A stretch of DNA of 19,850 bases from Thermoflexales bacterium (GTDB lineage Bacteria > Chloroflexota > Anaerolineae > Fen-1058). The stretch lies in contig JAFGFO010000044.1 in assembly GCA_016931085.1 (NCBI GenBank), positions 1 through 19,850 of the forward strand. The letters run 5' to 3'. The notes under the pieces were generated by a model. The model did no database searches and was not told the origin of the DNA. It was given only the letters and a program-made list of their open reading frames with translations. Made by a program: the position numbers and the translations under genes. How positions within the stretch are numbered: the first letter of the stretch is position 1; every line of letters starts with the position of its first letter. Of this stretch, positions 1 through 6,516 are shown piece by piece.

Positions 1-467
1 CCCCAGCCGTGCTGCTCGGCCAGGCTGGCCAGCGTCTCGTAGGTGCCTTGCAGGATGCCCTGCGTGCCGATATACACCCACGAGCCGGCCGTCATCTGTC
101 CATACATGATCAGGCCTTGCTTCTCCCAGGCATCAAAGTTTTCCTGGGTGGCCCAGTGCGGCACGATGTTCGAGTTGGCGATCAGGACGCGCGGCGCGTC
201 GGGGTGTGTTTTGAACACGGCCACCGGCTTGCCCGACTGCACCAACAAAGTCTCATCGTCTTCGAGCCGCTTGAGCGAGGCGACGATGGCGTCGAAGCAC
301 TCCCAGTTGCGGGCGGCTTTGCCGCGTCCGCCATAGACGATCAAATTGCCCCCGTCTTCGGCCACATCCGGGTCGAGATTGTTCATCAGCATGCGCAGGG
401 CGGCTTCTTGCAGCCAGCCTTTGCACGACAACTGTGGGCCGCGCGGGGCGCGGACGACACGAGACAT
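1..467 (-). CDS. hutU: Urocanate hydratase, N-terminal part (cut by left edge)
   Basis: Urocanase converts urocanate to imidazolone propionate, the second step of histidine breakdown, in the cytosol with a tightly bound NAD+. The 155 codons visible here match the N-terminal part of the family. They include the segments [61 protein letters not shown] and [17 protein letters not shown], which are hallmark urocanase sequences. The family is usually about 550 residues, so roughly 70 percent lies beyond the left edge. The ATG at 467 is preceded by AGAGGTGAGT, a good ribosome binding site, and gives an N-terminus of normal length. The gene follows the soluble cyclophilin gene by about 34 bases on the same strand, and a palindromic repeat fills that gap. 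No other hut gene is visible in the window. Confidence 0.93.
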   Translation of the reverse strand, partial: MSRVVRAPRGPQLSCKGWLQEAALRMLMNNLDPDVAEDGGNLIVYGGRGKAARNWECFDAIVASLKRLEDDETLLVQSGKPVAVFKTHPDAPRVLIANSNIVPHWATQENFDAWEKQGLIMYGQMTAGSWVYIGTQGILQGTYETLASLAEQHGW

Positions 468-479
468 ACTCACCTCTTA

Positions 480-505
480 GGGCAGACACGGGGGTCTGCC
501 CCTAC
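480..505. repeat. GTAGGGGC-type palindrome between cyclophilin and hutU
   Basis: GGGCAGAC (480-487) pairs perfectly with GTCTGCCC (494-501) around a 6-base loop. The outer end on the minus strand reads GTAGGGGC. The minus-strand TAG stop codon of the soluble cyclophilin gene (504-502) lies inside this terminal GTAG. Related palindromes lie at 1901-1975 and 10264-10309, and perhaps 19792-19834. Confidence 0.8.
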
Positions 506-1014
506 TCCATTTCGCTGATCTCTACCCGCCGGATCACGTCGCCCAGCGTCGTCGCCACTTGTGGATCGCGCGGCGTGATGGCCTCGACCATGTCCATCCC
601 CTCCACCACGCGCCCGAAAACGCTGTGCCTCTTGTCCAGCCAGGACGTGGCTTTGTAGGTGATGAAGAACTGCGAGCCGTTGGTGCCTGGCCCGGCGTTG
701 GCCATCGACAACACACCCGGCCCGTCGTGCTTAAGGTCAGGGTGAAACTCGTCGGCAAAGCGATAGCCCGGCCCGCCGCTGCCGGTGCCAGTCGGGTCGC
801 CGCCCTGGGCCATGAAATCAGGGATCACGCGATGGAAGGTCGTCCCATCGTAAAAGCCCTCGCGGGCCAGGAACACAAAGTTGTTGACCGTGTTGGGCGC
901 CTTGTCGGCGAACAGCACGATGACAACTTTTCCCCTGTCCATGACCAGGGTGGCCTGATATAACTTGGCAGGGTCGATGCTCATCGGAGGGGGAGCAGAG
1001 TATTGTTTAGCCAT
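502..1014 (-). CDS. Cyclophilin-type peptidyl-prolyl cis-trans isomerase, soluble
   Basis: This 170-residue single-domain cyclophilin should catalyse cis-trans isomerisation of peptidyl-prolyl bonds. Catalytic-site residues are visible: R62 and F67 with Q70 in [15 protein letters not shown], the GSQFFIT strand (113-119), and H130 in HSVFGRV. W125 occupies the position that binds cyclosporin in human CypA. No signal peptide or membrane helix is seen, so the protein is probably cytosolic. The ATG at 1014 has AGGAGAA six bases upstream, and that site overlaps the TAG of the upstream cyclophilin gene 11 bases away, so the two are co-transcribed and likely coupled. The gene is a tandem duplicate of that neighbour. 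Its own stop codon comes from a palindromic repeat. Confidence 0.95.
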   Translation of the reverse strand: MAKQYSAPPPMSIDPAKLYQATLVMDRGKVVIVLFADKAPNTVNNFVFLAREGFYDGTTFHRVIPDFMAQGGDPTGTGSGGPGYRFADEFHPDLKHDGPGVLSMANAGPGTNGSQFFITYKATSWLDKRHSVFGRVVEGMDMVEAITPRDPQVATTLGDVIRRVEISEME

Positions 1015-1025
1015 TGTAAATTCTC

Positions 1026-1832
1026 CTATTGTTCAGTGATGTCGATACGGCGAATGGTATCGCCGGGCGTCGTCGCCGTGCTCGGGTCACGCGGCGTGAT
1101 GGCCGTGAGCACGTCCATCCCCTCCAGCACGCGCCCGAAAACGCTGTGCTTGCCGTCCAGGTGGGGGGTGGCTTCGTAGGTGATGAAGAACTGCGAGCCG
1201 TTGGTGTTCGTTCCGCTGTTGGCCATCGACAGCACGCCTGGCCCGTCGTGCTTAAGGTCGGGGTGAAACTCGTCGGCAAAGCGATAGCCCGGCCCGCCGG
1301 CGCCGCTGCCGCTCGGATCGCCCGCCTGGGCCATGAAATCAGGGATCACGCGATGGAAAGTCGTGCCATCGTAAAAGCCTTCGCGGGCCAGGAACACAAA
1401 GCTGTTGACCGTGTTGGGCGCCTTATCGGCGAACAGCTCGATCACGATATCCCCCTTATCGGTCACGAGCGTCGCCCTGTACTGCTTGCCGGTGTCGATG
1501 CTCAGCTCGGGCACTGCCGTGTAATAGTTGTTGCGCTGGGCGGGGGGGATATTGGCCAGCGGGCGGGCGGCCTGTTCAGCGGTGGTTGCGACCGCTTGCG
1601 GCGTGGGCTGCTCGGAGGCCGGCGTGGCCTGCTCGCTGACGGCCGGCAGGGTCAGCACCAGCGGGGTGGGCGTCGGCGCGGGCTGCGTGGACGGTTGGAA
1701 CGCGATCAACGCCACGACGATGGCGAGCAGGATCGCCCCGCCTCCGACGTAGGTCCAAAGGTCGGGCACGCCGGGGATGATCGTCTTTTTAGGGGCCGTT
1801 TTGGCCTTGCGGGCCAGTTTTGCTTTTGCCAT
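1026..1832 (-). CDS. Membrane-anchored cyclophilin-type peptidyl-prolyl isomerase
   Basis: A basic N-terminus (residues 1-17) is followed by one hydrophobic helix (about 28-45), a Pro/Thr/Ala-rich linker (about 47-105) and a cyclophilin domain (about 115-268). The layout predicts a signal-anchored isomerase acting outside the membrane. R161 and Q169 in [22 protein letters not shown] (212-218) and H229 are present. The cyclosporin-contact Trp of CypA is His here (H224), as in many bacterial cyclophilins. The ATG at 1832 is chosen because TGGAGAA lies just upstream. A longer reading from a TTG at 1868 would start inside the promoter region. The domain is about 75 percent similar by eye to the following gene, with a near-identical DNA block. 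Confidence 0.93.
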   Translation of the reverse strand: MAKAKLARKAKTAPKKTIIPGVPDLWTYVGGGAILLAIVVALIAFQPSTQPAPTPTPLVLTLPAVSEQATPASEQPTPQAVATTAEQAARPLANIPPAQRNNYYTAVPELSIDTGKQYRATLVTDKGDIVIELFADKAPNTVNSFVFLAREGFYDGTTFHRVIPDFMAQAGDPSGSGAGGPGYRFADEFHPDLKHDGPGVLSMANSGTNTNGSQFFITYEATPHLDGKHSVFGRVLEGMDVLTAITPRDPSTATTPGDTIRRIDITEQ

Positions 1833-1838
1833 GTTTTC

Positions 1839-1873
1839 TCCAGTTGAAATTCCAATATCAAAATTCAACTGGA
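1839..1873. promoter_or_regulatory. Inverted repeat between -10 box and RBS of the cyclophilin operon
   Basis: TCCAGTTGAA (1839-1848) and TTCAACTGGA (1864-1873) form a perfect 10-bp inverted repeat with a 15-base spacer. One arm touches the -10 box and the other overlaps the TGGA of the ribosome binding site. It could be an operator or, if transcription starts early enough, a leader hairpin masking the binding site. No regulator gene is recognised nearby. Confidence 0.5.
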
Positions 1874-1900
1874 TTATACCCTAGCTGGGGCCAGCGTCAA
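1873..1900 (-). promoter_or_regulatory. Sigma-70-like promoter of the cyclophilin-hutU operon
   Basis: On the minus strand TTGACG (1900-1895) is followed after 16 bases by a consensus TATAAT (1878-1873). The predicted start near 1866 gives a leader of about 34 bases before the ATG at 1832. The composite palindromic element at 1901 directly abuts the -35 box. Confidence 0.75.
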
Positions 1901-1975
1901 GTAGAGGGGCGCACCTGCGTGTGCGCCCCATGCGCATCAAGCCCCTGCGGGACAGACACGCAGGTCTGCCCCTAC
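1901..1975. repeat. Composite GTAG-ended double palindrome
   Basis: Two hairpin modules lie side by side: GGGGCGCAC (1906-1914) with GTGCGCCCC (1921-1929), and GGGACAGAC (1949-1957) with GTCTGCCCC (1964-1972, one mismatch). The outer ends are GTAG-A-GGGGC and GCCCC-TAC, so the whole unit is itself an inverted repeat of about 75 bp. The right module is the same GCAGAC/GTCTGC palindrome seen at 480-501. No target duplication is visible. It is probably a non-coding mobile or extragenic palindromic element. Confidence 0.7.
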
Positions 1976-1997
1976 CACATTACGCCCAACACAAAAC

Positions 1998-2028
1998 GAC
2001 CGCCGGGCGCGTGCGGCGCCCGGCGGTC
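1998..2028 (-). terminator. Hairpin terminator after the coiled-coil gene
   Basis: GACCGCCGGGCGC (1998-2010) and its exact complement (2016-2028) form a perfect 13-bp GC-rich stem with a 5-base loop. On the minus strand it is followed by GTTTTGTGTT. It lies 16 bases past the TAG of the 147-residue gene, as expected for an intrinsic terminator, although the T-run is short. Confidence 0.65.
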
Positions 2029-2045
2029 AACGGTCAGCGGTCAAC
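2025..2045. repeat. Heptamer tandem array, three units
   Basis: Three units read GGTCAAC, GGTCAGC, GGTCAAC on the plus strand. The array begins at the last base of the minus-strand stop codon of the 147-residue gene (2047-2045) and runs into the terminator stem. Confidence 0.7.
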
Positions 2046-2488
2046 TAGGCGTCTTCGACCGGCGGCTTGGCCGCTTCTTCGGACACGGGCGGCTTCTTGG
2101 TCGCCTCGCTCTCCAGGCTGCTCACCAATTTCTTCAGCTCGTCGTTGATCTGGCGCAGGGCCGACACCAATTGAGGCCGCACTTCCTGGATCGTCTGCTC
2201 GCCGGCGGCCTGCACCGACTTGAGGGCCTTGCCGGCCTCGTCGCGGGCCTGCTGCGTTTCGGGCGAGGCCGCCACTTCTTTGACGGCCTTGCCGACTTCG
2301 TCGACGATCGACTCCAGGCCGCTTTTCATCTCCTCGAGGCGTTGGCGATTGCCCTCATTGTGCAAGGCCGCGCGGAAGGCGGCTGCCAGGCTCTCGCCCA
2401 GCGTTTGGAATTGCTTGCCCACCTCCTGCCAGGCCTCGCCGGTCGCCTTAGTGCTCTCTGCTTGTTGGTTTATCTGTTCCTCACTCAT
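2045..2488 (-). CDS. Hypothetical coiled-coil protein, 147 residues
   Basis: I do not recognise a named family. The protein is Glu/Ala/Lys/Gln-rich, with long stretches of heptad-like hydrophobic spacing (about residues 8-130) and no Cys, signal peptide or membrane segment. It is therefore probably a soluble, mostly helical coiled-coil or apolipoprotein-like protein. The C-terminus is a Pro/Glu tail (PPVSEEAAKPPVEDA). The ATG at 2488 has AAGGAGTAAAAG directly upstream. It is the second gene of a pair with the 141-residue gene, 17 bases downstream of that gene's stop, and a hairpin terminator follows it. The context gives no clear function. Confidence 0.8.
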   Translation of the reverse strand: MSEEQINQQAESTKATGEAWQEVGKQFQTLGESLAAAFRAALHNEGNRQRLEEMKSGLESIVDEVGKAVKEVAASPETQQARDEAGKALKSVQAAGEQTIQEVRPQLVSALRQINDELKKLVSSLESEATKKPPVSEEAAKPPVEDA

Positions 2489-2501
2489 CTTTTACTCCTT
2501 G

Positions 2502-2529
2502 TTTGCTATTTGCTATTCGCTATTCGTTG
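2502..2529. repeat. Heptamer array at a gene junction, four units
   Basis: Units on the plus strand are TTTGCTA, TTTGCTA, TTCGCTA and the degenerate TTCGTTG. On the minus strand they encode the last residues (RIANSK) and the TAG stop of the 141-residue gene, then run to within a few bases of the next ribosome binding site. Confidence 0.8.
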
Positions 2530-2931
2530 CAGGTTTTCGAACGCCGGCTGCCCCTGCATGGCCTGCCAGCGCGCCTCGCGCCCCTGTGTCCACCACTCGA
2601 GAACGGCGCCCCCCTCGCCGTCTTGGTAGCGGAACGAAGGGGCCATGTGCATCGAACGGCTCAGGATTTCCGCCACCCGGCCCAGCTCGTCTTCCGAGCT
2701 GGGGCCAGCTTTGGAGCGGCACACGAGCGCCTTGGCCGGGTCAAGCTCCAGATCAAAGCTGTGGGCTTGCCGGTACAGCCGGAAGCGATAGGGCCACTCT
2801 TGAGCCTGGGTGCTGCACACGTGTGTGTCGCCCGCATGCTGCCTCCAGAACTCTTGCTGCAGCTTTTCGGCCAGCGCATGGGCCGAGAGGGGCTGGGTGC
2901 CATAAAACCAATGATGTTCGACGTCGAGCAT
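2506..2931 (-). CDS. Hypothetical protein, 141 residues
   Basis: No family recognised. It is a compact acidic-to-neutral protein rich in Trp, His and Gln (for example HHWFYG near the start and VLEWWTQGREARWQAMQ near residues 110-126), with no signal peptide or membrane helix. It starts at the ATG at 2931, preceded by TAAGGAGAAATC. A TATAAT box lies 21 bases upstream of the start. It appears to be co-transcribed with the coiled-coil gene. The C-terminal residues RIANSK and the stop codon come from the heptamer array at 2502-2529, so the native C-terminus may have been altered by repeat insertion. A small single-domain protein of unknown role is the most that can be said. Confidence 0.75.
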   Translation of the reverse strand: MLDVEHHWFYGTQPLSAHALAEKLQQEFWRQHAGDTHVCSTQAQEWPYRFRLYRQAHSFDLELDPAKALVCRSKAGPSSEDELGRVAEILSRSMHMAPSFRYQDGEGGAVLEWWTQGREARWQAMQGQPAFENLQRIANSK

Positions 2932-2951
2932 GATTTCTCCTTACCGTGTCC

Positions 2952-2957
2952 ATTATA
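2952..2957 (-). promoter_or_regulatory. -10 box for the 141/147-residue gene pair
   Basis: A consensus TATAAT (2957-2952 on the minus strand) lies 21 bases upstream of the ATG at 2931, giving a very short leader. No good -35 hexamer is seen at 16-18 bases, so this is weaker than the other promoters listed. Confidence 0.45.
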
Positions 2958-3023
2958 CCCCAAAAGCGCAAAAAAGGCTGACGGCAATCTCCCAGGTGGC
3001 TGACAAAGCGCCCGGTGCACAAC

Positions 3024-3052
3024 TTGTTCAAATCGCAAATCCACATTATAAT
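3024..3052 (+). promoter_or_regulatory. Sigma-70-like promoter of the LysM protein gene
   Basis: TTGTTC (3024-3029) and TATAAT (3047-3052) are separated by exactly 17 bases. The predicted start near 3059 gives a leader of about 40 bases that contains GATAGA repeats. Confidence 0.75.
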
Positions 3053-3099
3053 CAGCGCCTGTGTAGATAGAGAATTCAGATAGAGATAGAGAGAGGAAT

Positions 3100-4614
3100 A
3101 TGTCCAAGCTGTGGCACGTCGTTGTGGCGGCGATCGTGATAGGAGCGTTGGCCGCGACCTGGCCCATTCAAGCACAGGGTCAAAATTTGCTGGTCGACGG
3201 CGATTTCGAGTCGCCGCCACCCTGGCCCATGCAGAACGGCATTAGCGAAGTCCAGGTCGCTCCCGGCTGGCGAGCCTGGTACCTGGATTCACCGCCGTCT
3301 TATATCGAAACGCCGGCGAATTGCAGCGACAATGACAGGCCGGATTGTTATTGGATGCGGCCCGAGTTTCGCGATACCGTCGCCGCGGCGGCTCCCAATC
3401 GTGTCCGCAGCGGCATACGCGCTCAAAAGTACTTTTCCTTCGGGCGCATGCACGAGGCTGGCCTGATGCAGACCGTCACCGGCGTGACGCCGGGTATGTC
3501 CTTGCGCTTTAGCATCTTTATGCACGCCTGGATGTGCTACGAGATGGACGCCTGCGGCAAGTACGGCGTGGTCTCCGACGCGCCTTCGAACATGCACCTG
3601 CGGGTGGGGATCGATCCTTATGGCGGTACCGACCCCTTCAGCTCCAACATTATCTGGGGGCCAGAGCAGGAAGCGTTCGACCGCTGGGTCGAGTTCGCGG
3701 TGGAGGCTACAGCCCAGGCCTACGCGGTGACAGTCTTCACGCACTCACGCGCCGATTGGGGCTGGGCGCGCCAGTCTAATGACGTCTACCTGGACGACGC
3801 CAGCCTGGTACAGTTGAGCGGCGCCGCCGCTCAACCCACCACACCAGCCGAGCCAGCGCCGACTGCCGCCGCTCAGCCCACCGACCCGCCACCAGCCCAA
3901 CCCACGCCGCCGCCGGATGGGACCATCACGCACATCGTCCAGGCCGGCGACACCTTGTTCGGCATCTCGCTGCAGTACAACGTGCCCCTCGCGGACTTGT
4001 ATCGTCTGAACAATCTAAGCCCCGAGTCGTTTTTGTACCTCGATCAAGAGCTTATCATCAAGGCCGGCGAGCCGGGCAGCCTTGCCACTCCCCCGGCCGT
4101 CGACCAAGCCACACCCACGCCTGTCCCGCCCACGTCCACACCCACACCGCAGCCGGGTGGGCTATGCCTGGGCGCTTTCGAGGACACAAACGGCAACGGC
4201 CTGCAGGATGGGGACGAGCCGGCCCTGGCTGGCGTGACATTCGTTGTCGTTTCGCCGGGCAATACCGAGCTGGAAGCAAGCTACGTGACGGATGGTTTGC
4301 TGGCGTCACACTGCCTGGCAACCCTGCCCCCAGGCGCTTACTCGGCGCAAGTGATCCCGCCGGCCGGTTACATGATTGCGTTTGACACGGTCGGCGTCAC
4401 GCTGGCGGCCGGTCAGCGCGTCGATTTGCAGATGGCGGTGCGCCGCGGCGAGTTCCCATCTCCCACGCCGCCGGCCACTGTCCAGGCCCAACCCACGCCA
4501 ACGCCTTCTCCGGCGCGCTCGACCAGTGGGCTGACCATTGGCGTGATCGTGCTTGGGGCGCTGCTGCTGGGCGGCAGCCTGCTCGCCTTTGCCCTGCGGA
4601 AGCGAAGCGCCTGA
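3100..4614 (+). CDS. Membrane-anchored surface protein with LysM and SdrD-B-like domains
   Basis: The order of parts is: a signal peptide (about 1-26, ending AQG); a jelly-roll-like domain opening NLLVDGDFESP (29-238); a Pro/Thr linker (243-273); a LysM domain (about 276-321; HIVQAGDTLFGISLQYNVPL) that should bind peptidoglycan or related glycans; a second Thr/Pro linker; an SdrD-B-like Ig domain (355-447) with a Ca2+-type loop DTNGNGLQDGDE; another linker; and a C-terminal membrane helix (about 478-498) followed by RKRSA. It is predicted to sit outside the cell, held by its C-terminal helix. The ATG at 3100 has GAGAGGAAT upstream. It is a single-gene transcript, divergent from the 141-residue gene and converging on the ABC permease gene. 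Its ligand is unknown. Confidence 0.88.
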   Translation: MSKLWHVVVAAIVIGALAATWPIQAQGQNLLVDGDFESPPPWPMQNGISEVQVAPGWRAWYLDSPPSYIETPANCSDNDRPDCYWMRPEFRDTVAAAAPNRVRSGIRAQKYFSFGRMHEAGLMQTVTGVTPGMSLRFSIFMHAWMCYEMDACGKYGVVSDAPSNMHLRVGIDPYGGTDPFSSNIIWGPEQEAFDRWVEFAVEATAQAYAVTVFTHSRADWGWARQSNDVYLDDASLVQLSGAAAQPTTPAEPAPTAAAQPTDPPPAQPTPPPDGTITHIVQAGDTLFGISLQYNVPLADLYRLNNLSPESFLYLDQELIIKAGEPGSLATPPAVDQATPTPVPPTSTPTPQPGGLCLGAFEDTNGNGLQDGDEPALAGVTFVVVSPGNTELEASYVTDGLLASHCLATLPPGAYSAQVIPPAGYMIAFDTVGVTLAAGQRVDLQMAVRRGEFPSPTPPATVQAQPTPTPSPARSTSGLTIGVIVLGALLLGGSLLAFALRKRSA

Positions 4615-4624
4615 CGCCGGTCAA

Positions 4625-4659
4625 AACCTGAGATCTGCAACCTGAAACCTGCAACTATC
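4625..4659. repeat. Heptamer array between convergent genes, five units
   Basis: Plus-strand units are AACCTGA, GATCTGC, AACCTGA, AACCTGC and the degenerate AACTATC. The stop codon of the DppC-like permease (4657-4655, minus strand) lies in the last unit, and the LysM gene ends 10 bases before the array. The AACCTGA unit is the complement of the GTTTCAG family found inside the large membrane protein gene. Confidence 0.75.
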
Positions 4660-5557
4660 TTAATAGGGGGTCGTTCGCGTCGCGCAGACCATCGCCCAGC
4701 AGGTTGACGGCCAACACGGTGAGCGTGAGCGCCAGGCCAGGGCCGGCCGCAATCCAGGGAGCCTGGCGCAGAAAACCGCGTCCCTCGTTCAACATGGCAC
4801 CCCACTCCGGCGTGCCGAGCTGGACGCCCACGCCCAAAAAAGTGAGGGCGGAGACGCTCAGGATGGCCCAACCGGCTTGCAGTGTGGCGATGACGAGTAT
4901 CGTCCCGGCGACATTGGGAAAAACGTGCCGCAGCAGAATGCGTCGCCCGGTACAGCCCACGGCGCGCGCTGCCAGGATGTAGGGGCGCTTGCGCAAGCTC
5001 CCCGCTGCCGCTCGCACGACGCGCAGCGTGCTGGGCAAGCCGGCTAATCCAATCGCCAGGGCGACGTTGAGCGGCCCTGGCCCCCACAAGGCAATCGCCC
5101 CCAGGGCCAGCAGCAGATAGGGTATGGTCAACAGCACGTCGTTCAAGCGGCTGATCAGCATATCCGGCCAGCCGTCGTAAAAGGCCGCCAACAGGCCGAG
5201 GCCGGCGCCGGGCAGCACGCTGAGCAGGGTAGCCAACAGCGCGATGCCGAGCGTCAGCCGCCCGCCGTATACCAGCCTGCTCCACACGTCCCGTCCGAAC
5301 AGATCGGTCCCCAGCGGGTGCGCCAGGCTGGGCGGCTGAAACTGAGCCTCGGTATCAACGCGCATGGGGTCGGCCAGGCCCATCCACGGCGCGGCCAGGC
5401 CGAGTAGGACGATCAGGCCCAAAAAGATCGCCGCGGCGATCGAGACCAGCCTGCTGCGCAGCGAGCGGCGCTCCAGCCCGCGCCTCGGCCACGGCTTGGG
5501 GATCGGCTTACGGCTAGGGAGCGGGTACAGAAAGCGCCGGCGCTTTTCGAGGCCCAT
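4655..5557 (-). CDS. ABC peptide/nickel-type importer permease, DppC-like
   Basis: This 300-residue inner-membrane subunit of an oligopeptide/dipeptide/nickel-class importer carries a cytoplasmic Arg-rich N-terminus (1-36), a first helix (about 38-60), the class signature HPLGTDLFGRDVWSRLVYGG (80-99) and further helices. The EAA loop AARAVGCTGRRILLRHVFPN (196-215), which docks the ATPase, is also present. Length is normal for DppC/OppC. The ATG at 5557 overlaps the TAA of the DppB-like gene in TAATG, which implies translational coupling. It is the last gene of the lipoprotein-permease-permease operon. The substrate cannot be read from sequence; peptides are the default guess. No ATPase genes follow. 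Confidence 0.93.
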   Translation of the reverse strand: MGLEKRRRFLYPLPSRKPIPKPWPRRGLERRSLRSRLVSIAAAIFLGLIVLLGLAAPWMGLADPMRVDTEAQFQPPSLAHPLGTDLFGRDVWSRLVYGGRLTLGIALLATLLSVLPGAGLGLLAAFYDGWPDMLISRLNDVLLTIPYLLLALGAIALWGPGPLNVALAIGLAGLPSTLRVVRAAAGSLRKRPYILAARAVGCTGRRILLRHVFPNVAGTILVIATLQAGWAILSVSALTFLGVGVQLGTPEWGAMLNEGRGFLRQAPWIAAGPGLALTLTVLAVNLLGDGLRDANDPLLR

Positions 5558-6474
5558 TACCTTACCCTGGGGTCGATCGACCAGTGAAGCGCGTCAGCCG
5601 CCAGGTTGGCCAGGCTGTAGACGAGCGCGCTGACGAGTACCAATCCCTGGACGAGCGGCAAGTCCTGGGTCAACACGGCCTCGACCATCAGCCGGCCCAA
5701 GCCTTGCCGCGCAAACAGCGTTTCGGTCACAGCCGTCCCGCCCATCATGAAGGCGAACTGGACCGCCATCATGGCGACCAGGCCTGGCATAGTCACCGGC
5801 CAGGCGTGCCGCGCCAGGACGAGCAGGCCTGGCAAGCCCTTGGCGTAGGCCGCCGTGATATAGCTTTCCGCCAGCACGTTCAGCAAACTGGAGCGCACCA
5901 GCCGGGCCAGCGCTCCAGCCGAAGCGCTGCCCAGCACCAGGCCGGGCAGCAGCAAGTGGCGCGCGCCGTCGCTGCCGGACGGCGGCAGCCAGCCGAGGAC
6001 CAGGCTAAACAGCACGATGGCCAGCAGCCCGCCCCAGGCGACGGGCGTCGAGACGCCCAGCAGCGCGACAACCATGCTGGCACTATCTACCCACGTCCCG
6101 CGCCGCACGGCTGCCAGCGTGCCAAGCCCAACGCCCAGCAAGACGGCGATGAGCATCGCCACAACGGCCAGTTGCGCCGTGGGCCAGGCCGCTTCAGCGA
6201 TCACCGTGACGACCGAGCGTCCGCTGCTCCACGATTGCCCCAGGTCGCCCCGCGCCAGCCTGGCTACAAACTCGCCGTACTGCACCCACAACGGGCGGTC
6301 CCAACCGAGCGCGTGGCGGCGGGCCGCGATCGCCTCGGGCGAGACGCCGGAGGCGACCATCTGCTGCGTGACCGGGTCGCCAGGCAGCAGGTGAATCGCG
6401 CCAAAAGACAAGGTGGCGGCGGCCACCAAGACCGGGATGATGGTCAGCAAGCGGCGCAAGAGAAAGAGAAGCAT
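5557..6474 (-). CDS. ABC peptide/nickel-type importer permease, DppB-like
   Basis: This 305-residue polytopic permease is the partner of the DppC-like protein. Its N-terminal helix (about 8-28) leads into HLLPGDP (28-34), characteristic of DppB/OppB. The large extracellular loop (about 35-98) contains LGWDRPLWVQYGEFVARLARGDLG, here broken into the segments 56-68 and 69-79. The EAA-like loop is at about 205-228 (YITAAYAKGLPGLLVLARHA). Helices continue to the C-terminus, which ends HWSIDPRVR as in the family. The ATG at 6474 has no purine-rich ribosome binding site: the 30 bases upstream on the minus strand are a pyrimidine-rich heptamer array. The start still gives a standard family N-terminus. 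It may depend on coupling to the lipoprotein gene. Confidence 0.93.
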   Translation of the reverse strand: MLLFLLRRLLTIIPVLVAAATLSFGAIHLLPGDPVTQQMVASGVSPEAIAARRHALGWDRPLWVQYGEFVARLARGDLGQSWSSGRSVVTVIAEAAWPTAQLAVVAMLIAVLLGVGLGTLAAVRRGTWVDSASMVVALLGVSTPVAWGGLLAIVLFSLVLGWLPPSGSDGARHLLLPGLVLGSASAGALARLVRSSLLNVLAESYITAAYAKGLPGLLVLARHAWPVTMPGLVAMMAVQFAFMMGGTAVTETLFARQGLGRLMVEAVLTQDLPLVQGLVLVSALVYSLANLAADALHWSIDPRVR

Positions 6475-6481
6475 GGTAAAA

Positions 6482-6509
6482 GGGAGTAGGGAGTAGGAAG
6501 TAAGAAATA
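6482..6509. repeat. Heptamer array in the lipoprotein-permease gap, four units
   Basis: Plus-strand units are GGGAGTA, GGGAGTA, GGAAGTA and AGAAATA. The array fills most of the 42 bases between the stop of the solute-binding protein gene (6517) and the ATG of the DppB-like gene (6474), including the place where a ribosome binding site should be. Confidence 0.8.
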
Positions 6510-6516
6510 GAACCGC

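Noticed and set aside
1029..1847. Plus-strand open frame opposite the membrane-anchored cyclophilin
   Set aside because: It has low-complexity Gly/Arg/His composition and no family motif, while the opposite strand encodes an intact cyclophilin with promoter and ribosome binding site.
3064..3095. Heptamer array in the LysM gene leader
   Set aside because: GATAGA-type repeats are present but the spacing is irregular (about 6 bases), so it is not counted with the heptamer arrays.
5584..6489. Long plus-strand open frame of about 300 codons opposite the DppB-like gene
   Set aside because: It is antisense to a clear permease gene. Its translation is Gln/Arg/His-rich with no recognisable motif, as expected for the complement of GC-rich coding DNA.
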